A DNA stretch of 10,511 nucleotides from JALJPB01 sp963933115 (GTDB lineage Bacteria > Pseudomonadota > Gammaproteobacteria > Enterobacterales > Alteromonadaceae): the NCBI GenBank assembly GCA_963933115.1, contig CAWVSL010000062.1:1-10511 (forward strand), read 5' to 3'. Each line of letters begins with the position of its first letter. Positions within the stretch are counted from its first letter, which is position 1. Both the position numbers and the translations under genes were made by a program. The notes beneath the pieces were generated by a model that was not told the DNA's origin, searched no databases, and was given only the letters and a program-made list of their open reading frames with translations. Shown here in pieces: positions 1 through 5,856 of this stretch.

Positions 1-1
1 A

Positions 2-1612
2 ATTGAAGAGGCGACTGAATATACTCACGCACTCACTGGTTTTTTTAAAGCGAGTGACTATGTCTCGGCAAAAAACTTTACCACTTTTTCCACTCATATT
101 CTTCATCCCAACTCATCTATAAGAGCATTTAAATGGATTCCTTTAATAAAAGATGAAGAACGAAAGATTTTTGAGAAAATTGCGAGTGCAGAATTAGGCT
201 TACCGTTTGTGATAAGGGAACAACTTGATACCGAGCAAATAATCGCTTCAGCAACCAGAGCCAGTTATTTACCTGTTTATTATGTTTACCCACATTATAA
301 CAATAAAGCTTCTTTGGGTATCAATCTACTAAGTCAACAAGATAGAAAAAAGACAATGGAGCAAGCCTTAGCCCTTAATACTGCTGTTGCTAGCCCGCCA
401 TTAACCTTGGTACAAGACAGCCATTCAAATCCTGCCATATTGGTTTTCAATCCAGTGTTCGATAAACCGTCATTAACACCATATCGACTTAGCACAGCTA
501 ACAAGCCACAAAGTCTTACGGGTTATCTTTTGATTGTTATTCAATTTGATCGCATATATAACTATTTCGAAGGGCTGGAGAAGTTAAGTGATGTTAAAAT
601 AGAGATTCAAGACATCACTAATAATGAGGCTTATTCATTATACGGTAATCAAATGGCAGGTGAGGGTCGTTTGTTTAGATCGTATACTTTTGATGCGTTT
701 GAAAGGAAGTATCTAGCCAATATCAGTGAAGCACAGCCATGGATTAACCAAGAAAAAAATTGGAAAATATTGGCCCTAATGGTTGCTAGTGCATTCGGTT
801 TTTTTATTTTTCAACTGTTAATATATATCATGGCAGCATATACCGTTGAATTAAATCACCAAGGGGTGTTAAAAACACGCAGGTTAAAGTGGAAAAAAGA
901 ACTTGCTGAGGAAAAAAATAATGCGAAAAGTCACTTTTTACAAACACTAGGCGGTGAGTTAATCCCCCCTGTTGATGCTATTCATTATTTTATCGATGAA
1001 TTTCACCAAAAGCCTACATTTAGCCAAGCAGAAATTTCATTGAGCGATATAAAGAAGGCATCAGATGATTTAACTCAACTGATTGATACATTAGTGAATA
1101 TAAATGACATTGAAGTAGGAAAGGTTAACGTCATTCAATTGTCAGTATTTGACTTTCACCAGATGTTACAAAAACTTGAAACGTTTTTAAATGCAAGTAA
1201 CAAAGAAAAATCAATAAAATTCACATTTTCTATTAATGAAAATGTACCTTATTTAATAAATTCTGATGAGTTACGAATAAAAAGAACAATAATGGCATTG
1301 GCTCAAAACGCCGTTTCATTGCTTAATTGTAGTAATTTAAATATATCAGTTAAAGCACATATTCATCAATTTCAACAAGCTAGCGTGTTTTTTATATTTA
1401 CGTCTATTGATAATATAGAGAGCAGTTATGCAGTACCACAAAAAAAGCACCGCTTCATTGACCAAGATTTAGCTGGTTATAGTACCAGTATGGCGATGGC
1501 GAAAGAATTATGTCAATTATTTGATGGCGATGCTAACTTGACTCAACTAACATCAGGACAACTGTTACTTAGTGCATCTATTAAAGTGACTTTATTGCCT
1601 ATCACCTATTGA
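2..1612 (+). CDS. CHASE-domain membrane sensor with degenerate histidine-kinase core (5' end outside the window)
   Basis: The frame is open from position 2, so the gene starts upstream; 536 residues are visible and the internal ATG at 209 is not its start. Visible residues 1 to about 215 read as a periplasmic CHASE ligand-sensing domain (for example RAFKWIPLI, YVYPHYNN, GINLLSQQDRK). One membrane helix follows at about 255-280, then a charged linker and a HisKA/HATPase-like region. The H-box, normally KSxFLxxxSHELRTPL, reads KSHFLQTLGGELIPPV, so the phospho-accepting His is Gly (codon 953-955) and RTP is IPP. In the ATPase part the N-box Asn is kept (AQNAV), but the DxGxG box is not found and the GxGLGL box reads GYSTSMAM. 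No receiver domain follows before the stop. By sequence it should neither bind ATP normally nor autophosphorylate, so it may signal by protein contact or heterodimerise with an active kinase (inference). The CHASE assignment is fairly secure. Confidence 0.85.
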   Translation: MEEATEYTHALTGFFKASDYVSAKNFTTFSTHILHPNSSIRAFKWIPLIKDEERKIFEKIASAELGLPFVIREQLDTEQIIASATRASYLPVYYVYPHYNNKASLGINLLSQQDRKKTMEQALALNTAVASPPLTLVQDSHSNPAILVFNPVFDKPSLTPYRLSTANKPQSLTGYLLIVIQFDRIYNYFEGLEKLSDVKIEIQDITNNEAYSLYGNQMAGEGRLFRSYTFDAFERKYLANISEAQPWINQEKNWKILALMVASAFGFFIFQLLIYIMAAYTVELNHQGVLKTRRLKWKKELAEEKNNAKSHFLQTLGGELIPPVDAIHYFIDEFHQKPTFSQAEISLSDIKKASDDLTQLIDTLVNINDIEVGKVNVIQLSVFDFHQMLQKLETFLNASNKEKSIKFTFSINENVPYLINSDELRIKRTIMALAQNAVSLLNCSNLNISVKAHIHQFQQASVFFIFTSIDNIESSYAVPQKKHRFIDQDLAGYSTSMAMAKELCQLFDGDANLTQLTSGQLLLSASIKVTLLPITY

Positions 1613-1714
1613 GTATGCCTTTAGTAACAACAAGTTTTGAAATAAGCCTAACAGGCAGTTTGATAATGAATAAGTGATTTAAATTAAAATAAATGTCTTA
1701 TTTTCTTGATATTT

Positions 1715-1726
1715 CCTCGCGAGAGG
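1715..1726. repeat. short GC-rich palindrome upstream of the 45-residue peptide gene
   Basis: CCTCGCGAGAGG contains the perfect 8-bp palindrome CTCGCGAG (1716-1723) and can also fold as CCTC/GAGG around a GCGA loop. It stands out in very AT-rich surroundings about 75 bp before the peptide start. It could be an operator or a 5' leader hairpin; a weak TTGATA (1706-1711) overlaps its left side, but I see no convincing -10 box at the right distance. Function unknown. Confidence 0.3.
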
Positions 1727-1798
1727 TTTAAGTTTTGTGTGTTGTTTTTTTAAGATTAATAATAATGAACTAAAACAACGAAAATCAGGAAATTAATA

Positions 1799-1936
1799 AT
1801 GAATAAGTCATCCTCAAAAGGGATTAAGCTGACAACGGTTATTGTTGCTGTTTTAGTACTAACCGTTTCCGCTATATTGAGTAATAACTCGGTCGCTGAT
1901 GACATGGATGTGCAAGTAGTCAACTCAGAACAATAG
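1799..1936 (+). CDS. 45-residue putative membrane-anchored or secreted peptide
   Basis: A short reading frame starts at ATG 1799, with a Shine-Dalgarno-like AGGA at 1787-1790 eight bases upstream, and ends at TAG 1934-1936. The product has a basic N-terminus (MNKSSSKGIK), one hydrophobic stretch at residues 11-27 (TTVIVAVLVLTVSAIL) and an acidic tail (DDMDV). It is therefore either a single-pass inner-membrane peptide or a signal peptide with possible cleavage after NSVA that releases about 12 residues. A strong intrinsic terminator begins 16 bp after the stop, so it looks like a complete single-gene transcription unit. I do not recognise a family. The opposite-strand frame over the same interval has no such signals. 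Support comes from the ribosome binding site, the membrane-peptide composition and the terminator; there is no homology evidence. Confidence 0.6.
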   Translation: MNKSSSKGIKLTTVIVAVLVLTVSAILSNNSVADDMDVQVVNSEQ

Positions 1937-1951
1937 ATTTTGTAATTAAAT

Positions 1952-1990
1952 AAGCCTCTGCGCAAGTAAATAGCGCTGAGGTTTTTTTTT
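1952..1990 (+). terminator. intrinsic terminator after the 45-residue peptide gene
   Basis: The arms CCTCTGCGC (1955-1963) and GCGCTGAGG (1973-1981) pair except for one T-T mismatch, with a nine-base loop, and flanking A-T/G-T pairs extend the stem. Nine consecutive T follow (1982-1990). This is a textbook rho-independent terminator for plus-strand transcription. Confidence 0.85.
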
Positions 1991-2005
1991 ACCTTTTTTA
2001 TCGCC

Positions 2006-2053
2006 GTTCACTTAAGCAATAACATTATGGCTAGGGTTATTGCTTAAGTGAAC
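2006..2053. repeat. perfect 18-bp inverted repeat with 12-bp loop
   Basis: The left arm GTTCACTTAAGCAATAAC (2006-2023) is the exact reverse complement of the right arm (2036-2053), and the loop is 2024-2035. It sits between the terminator of the peptide gene and the 3' end of the PspB-like gene. No T-run follows the hairpin on either strand; read on the minus strand the following bases are A-rich. It is therefore not a standard intrinsic terminator. It may be a factor-dependent stop, an mRNA 3' stabiliser, a protein-binding site or one copy of a dispersed repeat. Confidence 0.75.
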
Positions 2054-2083
2054 AAATACAGTTTTCATTATTGGCTGTAAAAG

Positions 2084-2107
2084 ATGGGTGCCCTAATAAG
2101 CACTCAT
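2084..2107 (-). terminator. possible weak terminator of the PspB-like gene
   Basis: Eight-base arms ATGGGTGC (2084-2091) and GCACTCAT (2100-2107) pair with one G-T wobble around an eight-base loop, directly abutting the minus-strand stop codon at 2107-2109. In the minus-strand transcript the stem is followed by a short U-rich stretch (CUUUUAC). The U-tract is short, so termination may be weak, or may be helped by the 18-bp inverted repeat just beyond. Confidence 0.4.
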
Positions 2108-2346
2108 TATAAATTATTAATCTCTTTTTGAATGGTGTAACCTTCATCAGTGACTATTTTTTCAAGTATTTGAATTCGAGTTTCGAGGCGGATGACTTGT
2201 GCTTTTAATTTTTTGGTTTGGTCGTCTTGCTGATTTTGACCTAATGATTTTTCTTTCAACGCTAGATGTCTCTTATGCATTGATGAGATAACACTAAAGC
2301 CTACAGAAATTAAAACGATGATTACCACCATGGTTGTGCCGTTCAT
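2107..2346 (-). CDS. small PspB-like membrane/coiled-coil protein
   Basis: A 79-residue protein with an N-terminal membrane helix (about residues 5-22) and a charged cytoplasmic tail whose second half (51-79, with RLETRIQILEKIVTDEGY) forms a short coiled coil. The layout and the RxxxRIQxLEKI pattern resemble PspB of the phage-shock envelope-stress system, where PspB with PspC controls the PspA-PspF switch. Here there is no pspA, pspC or pspF beside it, so it may be one of the stand-alone PspB-like proteins and need not act in Psp signalling. The start is supported by AAGGAC about six bases before the ATG. It is divergent from rsuA with a 134-bp gap. Resemblance to PspB is by architecture and a short motif only. 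Confidence 0.75.
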   Translation of the reverse strand: MNGTTMVVIIVLISVGFSVISSMHKRHLALKEKSLGQNQQDDQTKKLKAQVIRLETRIQILEKIVTDEGYTIQKEINNL

Positions 2347-2480
2347 ATTAAGTCCTTTTATAATTTTATCTTAAGACAAGCTTAGTATATTAGTCACTCG
2401 ATTTTTAATTTATAGTCCCTACAATAAAATAACAGCGACAATAGCCGTGTCTTACATTGTACAACTTCTAGAGATCGCCT

Positions 2481-3209
2481 ATGGCGTTAAATAAAATAAG
2501 ATTAGATCGATTCATCAGCCAATGGTTTAAGATAAGCCGTGGTGATGTGCGTTTGATGTTGGCTCAAAAACGTGTAGTGGTAGATGGCATTACGGTCAGT
2601 GATATTAACCAAATAGTCACCACCTTTTCCGTTATTGATGTTGATAACCAATGTCTTCAAAGTAATCGCCCTTGCTATGTCATGCTCAATAAACCTATTG
2701 GTGTTGTTAGTGCAACCAAAGATGATCAGCATAAAACGGTTATTGACCTCCTTCAACAGACCGACTTATTACCTACCGAGCAATACCTCAATTTGCATAT
2801 TGTTGGCCGGTTAGATCTAAATTCATCAGGCCTTTTATTATTAACCAACGATAGTCGTTGGTCATCTTATTTAACCTCACCAATCAATAAGGTGGTCAAA
2901 AAATATAGAGTAACTTTAGCTCAGCCGCTTTCTGCCGACTATATCTCGGCATTTGCTCAAGGTATGTATTTTAATTATGAAGATATTACAACGCAGCCAG
3001 TAAAGTTGGTGTTAATTTCAGACTATGTTGCCGACGTTTATTTAACAGAAGGGCGCTACCATCAAATTAAAAGAATGTTTGGTCGTTTTCGAAACCCGGT
3101 GGTTAAACTGCAACGGTTATCTATTGGCAACTTATTGTTGGATAATCAATTATTAGTTGGAGAAAGTCGATTATTAACTAATAACGAAGTTGAAACGATA
3201 AAGTATTAA
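2481..3209 (+). CDS. rsuA: 16S rRNA pseudouridine synthase, RsuA family
   Basis: At 242 residues it is close to RsuA's usual length of about 230. It has an N-terminal S4-like RNA-binding domain (residues 5-60, IRLDRFISQWFKISR), then the PYVMLNKP-type strand (CYVMLNKPIG, 65-74). The catalytic motif GRLDLNSSGLLLLTND spans 109-124 with the nucleophile Asp112, and the C-terminal signature GRYHQIKRMF is at 191-200. RsuA converts U516 of 16S rRNA to pseudouridine during small-subunit assembly in the cytoplasm. The related RluB/RluE/RluF enzymes are alternatives; length, the S4 domain and the TSP/KKYRV region fit RsuA best. The start is well fixed because an in-frame TAG lies at 2469-2471, 12 bp before the ATG; the ribosome binding site is weak (AGAG). 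Stands alone. Confidence 0.88.
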   Translation: MALNKIRLDRFISQWFKISRGDVRLMLAQKRVVVDGITVSDINQIVTTFSVIDVDNQCLQSNRPCYVMLNKPIGVVSATKDDQHKTVIDLLQQTDLLPTEQYLNLHIVGRLDLNSSGLLLLTNDSRWSSYLTSPINKVVKKYRVTLAQPLSADYISAFAQGMYFNYEDITTQPVKLVLISDYVADVYLTEGRYHQIKRMFGRFRNPVVKLQRLSIGNLLLDNQLLVGESRLLTNNEVETIKY

Positions 3210-3249
3210 TCAGTTTTTAGGAGCCCCTTTAATAATAGCGATTAATAGT

Positions 3250-3300
3250 TATATATAACCAAGTAAGCTGTTATTTGATTTTATTACTTAGCTATATATA
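3250..3300. repeat. imperfect 17-bp inverted repeat between convergent genes
   Basis: The arms 3250-3266 (TATATATAACCAAGTAA) and 3284-3300 (TTACTTAGCTATATATA) match at 15 of 17 positions, with a 17-bp loop. The right arm overlaps the last codons of the minus-strand ygjP gene (stop at 3288-3290). Convergent rsuA ends 41 bp to the left. A bidirectional transcription stop is plausible, but there is no clean T-run after the stem on either strand. Confidence 0.4.
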
Positions 3301-3833
3301 GCGCCAAGCTTTTCGAGTTGAGTCAAATATACCCGCAGATCAAATTCGAGTTGGTGATAATCAGGGAGCATGTGTTGGCATAACTGATAAAAATTTTTAT
3401 TGTGCTCTTTCTCCTTCAAATGGGCTAATTCATGGACAACGATCATAGCTAAAAATTCTTCTGGGGCCCTTTGAAATACTGTGGCAATACGAATTTCATT
3501 TTTACTTTTTAATTTGCTTCCTTGAACCCTAGACACATAAGTATGTAAGCCTAACGCGTTATTAATCACATGAATTTTTTTATCAAATACTATTTTACTT
3601 AACGGCGATGACTGCTTAAGGTAACGGTTTTTAATTGCCATGACGAAGTCACGTAAGGCCTTGTCATTAGTTATCCCATGTGGTTTAGGATATTTTTTGA
3701 GCAAGTGATTTTTCAAGGTGTTATTGTCAAGTAAAATTTGTATTTGACCGGTTAACTCATCGGTATAACCGGTCAAATATCGTAATGAAGCATTCATAAA
3801 TAAAGGCGAGTTAATATCTAAATAAAAACCCAT
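3288..3833 (-). CDS. ygjP: YgjP-like metallopeptidase-fold protein (M48/DUF45 type)
   Basis: Strongly resembles E. coli YgjP. Shared stretches include KIHVINNALGLHTYVSRVQG, EIRIATVFQRAPEEFL and the zinc motif HELAH (residues 134-138) followed by His144 in KEKEHNKNFYQLCQHM; HQLEFDLRVYLTQL closes the protein. The HExxH core predicts a zinc-dependent hydrolase in the cytoplasm; no signal peptide or membrane helix is seen. I recall that E. coli YgjP has been annotated as a UTP pyrophosphatase from an activity screen, but am not certain, and the physiological role is open. The 181-residue frame is a little longer than E. coli's: Met13 (codon 3795-3797, MNASLRYLTGY) aligns better with the E. coli start than Met1. 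Neither start has a clear Shine-Dalgarno, so the true start may be 3797. Divergent from the TrmH-like gene (74-bp gap). Confidence 0.9.
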   Translation of the reverse strand: MGFYLDINSPLFMNASLRYLTGYTDELTGQIQILLDNNTLKNHLLKKYPKPHGITNDKALRDFVMAIKNRYLKQSSPLSKIVFDKKIHVINNALGLHTYVSRVQGSKLKSKNEIRIATVFQRAPEEFLAMIVVHELAHLKEKEHNKNFYQLCQHMLPDYHQLEFDLRVYLTQLEKLGAIYS

Positions 3834-3846
3834 TGTACATGGAAAT

Positions 3847-3875
3847 TTGGCGTTGAATCAATGATAGCTTATACT
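3847..3875 (+). promoter_or_regulatory. sigma70-type promoter for the TrmH-like methyltransferase gene
   Basis: TTGGCG (3847-3852) and TATACT (3870-3875) are separated by exactly 17 bp, in the 74-bp divergent gap. The predicted start is near 3882, giving a 5' leader of about 25 bases before ATG 3908. Called from consensus match only. Confidence 0.5.
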
Positions 3876-3907
3876 CTCGAAAATTTTGTAATAAGTATGA
3901 GTGAATT

Positions 3908-4363
3908 ATGACCAAAGGTTATGCCTGTATTGGTTTGTTTAATCCCAAAACACCTGAAAATGTGGGTTCAGTAATGCGTGCAGCAGGCTGTTATAATATT
4001 CATTCAGTATTTTATACCGGTAAACGTTATGACTTGGCGAAGCAGTTTTGTACCGATACTAATAAAATACACCTTGATATTCCATTAATTGGCGTTGATG
4101 ACTTACAACGTATTGTGCCGCTAGATTGTGTACCGGTTGCTGTCGAATTAGTGGCCGGGGCCAAGTCTTTAGTAGACTATAAACACCCCCCACGTGCTTT
4201 TTATATTTTTGGCCCTGAGGATAACTCGTTAAAAAAGCAGATCACCAATTTTTGTCGGGATACCATTTATGTGCCGACAAATGGTTGTATGAACCTTGCC
4301 GCGACAGTTAATGTTATTTTGTATGACAGGCTAGCTAAGGGAGAAAACTTCTCAAATCACTAA
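3908..4363 (+). CDS. SpoU/TrmH-family RNA 2'-O-methyltransferase
   Basis: A 151-residue compact SPOUT methyltransferase showing the three family motifs: motif 1 NPKTPENVGSVMRAAGCYN (Asn18, Gly20, Arg24), motif 2 FGPEDNSL (101-108) and motif 3 VPTNGCMNLAATVNVILYD (122-140). These form the trefoil knot that binds S-adenosylmethionine and the catalytic Arg. It lacks the extra N-terminal substrate-binding domain of RlmB/TrmH, so it is a minimal catalytic domain, the size of TrmL. The FGPED form of motif 2 is closer to the TrmH/RlmB branch than to TrmL, so I leave the tRNA or rRNA target unassigned. An in-frame TGA at 3902-3904 fixes ATG 3908 as the first start. No clear Shine-Dalgarno is present, and a four-codon frame (3897-3911) ends overlapping this start, which could allow coupled translation. 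Convergent with the 399-residue gene. Confidence 0.87.
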   Translation: MTKGYACIGLFNPKTPENVGSVMRAAGCYNIHSVFYTGKRYDLAKQFCTDTNKIHLDIPLIGVDDLQRIVPLDCVPVAVELVAGAKSLVDYKHPPRAFYIFGPEDNSLKKQITNFCRDTIYVPTNGCMNLAATVNVILYDRLAKGENFSNH

Positions 4364-4382
4364 TAGCTAGCCACTTTGACTC

Positions 4383-4440
4383 AGCAATACTTATTGATGG
4401 TTAACAACGTCTATTGCCGGTTAGTTAACCAAATATTGCT
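4383..4440. repeat. nested interrupted inverted repeat at a convergent gene boundary
   Basis: An inner pair TGGTTAAC (4398-4405) / GTTAACCA (4424-4431) lies inside an outer pair AGCAATA (4383-4389) / TATTGCT (4434-4440). Both pairs are perfect, separated by 8 and 2 bp gaps. The right half overlaps the minus-strand stop codon (4425-4427). It probably folds at the 3' ends of both convergent transcripts. No poly-U follows, so a classical intrinsic terminator is not supported. Confidence 0.5.
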
Positions 4441-5624
4441 CGCATCATGTTAATAACATGTTCGACACTTTTACCCTCTTTAACCGCCTTAACAATAGAG
4501 TCGCGTTTGTTTTTCAAGTAGGCGGGTAACTCTTCATTTAATAAGGCTTGATCCACCAGGTTTTCAGCCGACGCTTTAGTGCGTTTTATTGCTGTTAATT
4601 TATTCGTTGATACAACGCTATTATTTGCTTTGTCTGCGGCTTTTTGCGTTAAACGCCAGTAGGTAGACTTTTGTGCTAACGACTCATCAGCAAATAAAAA
4701 CAAGTCAACTAATATCGCTCTATATTGCCATAAGGTTAGCTCTTTCTCACCATCAACAATGCCGTCGGGTTTACTTTGATGCCACCATGGCATGGTTCTT
4801 AGTGTGCCAATCAAGTCATGCCAATAGTTGTCAAAGTCGTGATTATTAAGTTTCACAATATCAAAGCCTTGACAGATAACATCTATTTTAGCATTGGTTA
4901 AAGCGATAAATTGATCTGGACGACGCATTGCTAACAAACGAGTCGCTGGTATGAGTGAGGCTTTTTGACCTTCTCCATGTTTGTTAAAAATATCAAGGTA
5001 TGCGGCGACAAATTGTTGATAGTCTTGAAAGTTCACATCACCGGCTGCAGGAATACAATCGATTGCTCGATCAAAAGCTTGAGGATGATTGACTAATAAC
5101 CGGTGAAAAACTTTTGCTGATTTTGTTGATGAGAACCACTCAACATCAAATTTATAAGCAGCCAGGCTATGCGCTCGAGTATGTTGACCTGCAAAAGCGA
5201 GCCGATCTTCTTGACACATCTGTGCTAAAGGTTGCTCTTTAATGGATTGCAAGTAATCCAATAATGCTAGGCGTTCGTCTAATGCTTGAATTTCAGCATT
5301 TTTAAAAATAAAACCGCTGAATATTGGCCATGGAGCAATGCGTAACATTTTCATTTGAGCAAGACTAACGCCTGACTCTAAAAGATCTTGTAGTTTTTTT
5401 AACTTCGGTAATTGAATGCTCTCAAGTAAGTCAAAATTAATTTCATCTCGGCATATTCGACAAAGTTCAAAGCACCAACTAGAAAAATCTTCAGGATGCT
5501 TTTTAACTTTAACGGCCATTAAATTAAGCATGATATCAGGGAGTAGGTTAAGGGCTTTTTGATAAATCTGATTTTCACTGTCAGATAAAGGCATTTTTAT
5601 TGGGGACGAAATCAGTTTGCGCAT
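4425..5624 (-). CDS. conserved-looking protein of unknown function (399 residues)
   Basis: I do not recognise this protein. It is soluble by composition: no signal peptide or membrane helix, mostly helical, with a basic C-terminal end (KNKRDSIVKAVKEGKS). A cysteine cluster CFELCRIC lies at residues 51-58. The most distinctive segment is TRLLAMRRPDQFIALTNAK (228-246), followed by a YWHDLIGTLRTMPWW block (267-281) and LVDLFLFADES (305-315). From memory, RRPDxF blocks followed by a Trp-rich stretch occur in several uncharacterised bacterial proteins, but I cannot name a family. Coding is supported by a 1.2-kb uninterrupted frame with normal composition. Met1 is chosen because AGAG lies upstream, whereas Met11 (codon 5592-5594) has nothing resembling a ribosome binding site. 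Downstream of rnhA on the same strand but 232 bp away, so probably a separate transcript. Confidence 0.75.
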   Translation of the reverse strand: MRKLISSPIKMPLSDSENQIYQKALNLLPDIMLNLMAVKVKKHPEDFSSWCFELCRICRDEINFDLLESIQLPKLKKLQDLLESGVSLAQMKMLRIAPWPIFSGFIFKNAEIQALDERLALLDYLQSIKEQPLAQMCQEDRLAFAGQHTRAHSLAAYKFDVEWFSSTKSAKVFHRLLVNHPQAFDRAIDCIPAAGDVNFQDYQQFVAAYLDIFNKHGEGQKASLIPATRLLAMRRPDQFIALTNAKIDVICQGFDIVKLNNHDFDNYWHDLIGTLRTMPWWHQSKPDGIVDGEKELTLWQYRAILVDLFLFADESLAQKSTYWRLTQKAADKANNSVVSTNKLTAIKRTKASAENLVDQALLNEELPAYLKNKRDSIVKAVKEGKSVEHVINMMRAIFG

Positions 5625-5798
5625 TAAAGTTATTTAGCTCTAAATGAATTTTCAAAAAGCGGCATGATACGGATATATAATGGCGATGCAACTTAAAAAT
5701 CGTCTTTGAGAATAGAAAAGTAAACGCAGTGTTTATCTATAATAAAACTGCTTTAAATAACGGCTGGAGTTGTTTATTAATAAAGCAACAGTCAAAGT

Positions 5799-5824
5799 TA
5801 ACGGTGTCTAACAAAGACACGTTA
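5799..5824 (-). terminator. hairpin just after rnhA, possible terminator
   Basis: The arms GTGTCT (5804-5809) and AGACAC (5815-5820) pair perfectly around AACAA; TAAC (5799-5802) and GTTA (5821-5824) extend the stem after a one-base bulge. It lies 33 bp past the rnhA stop on the minus strand. The following transcript is only mildly U-rich, so efficiency is doubtful. The rest of 5625-5856 shows no gene. Confidence 0.35.
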
Positions 5825-5856
5825 TCAATGAAGGTTTGTTATTATCGTTTTGAGTA

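Noticed and set aside
209..211. ATG 209 as the start of the CHASE sensor gene
   Set aside because: The frame is open back to position 2 and the upstream residues belong to the CHASE domain, so the real start is outside the window.
1629..1665. GCCT-AAC-AGGC hairpin after the CHASE sensor gene as a terminator
   Set aside because: The stem is only four base pairs with no proper T-run.
1756..1965. Minus-strand 69-codon frame opposite the 45-residue peptide
   Set aside because: It has no Shine-Dalgarno, runs into the plus-strand terminator and mirrors a better-supported plus-strand gene with its own ribosome binding site.
2006..2053. 18-bp inverted repeat as an intrinsic terminator
   Set aside because: No U-tract follows the stem in either transcript direction; the following bases are A-rich or mixed.
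2502..2756. Minus-strand 84-codon frame inside rsuA
   Set aside because: It lies wholly within rsuA, has no family signature and is a shadow of the real coding strand.
5676..5681. Perfect TATAAT on the plus strand in the 5625-5856 gap
   Set aside because: No usable -35 box lies at 16-18 bp and no plus-strand gene follows; the ATG just downstream opens only nine codons.
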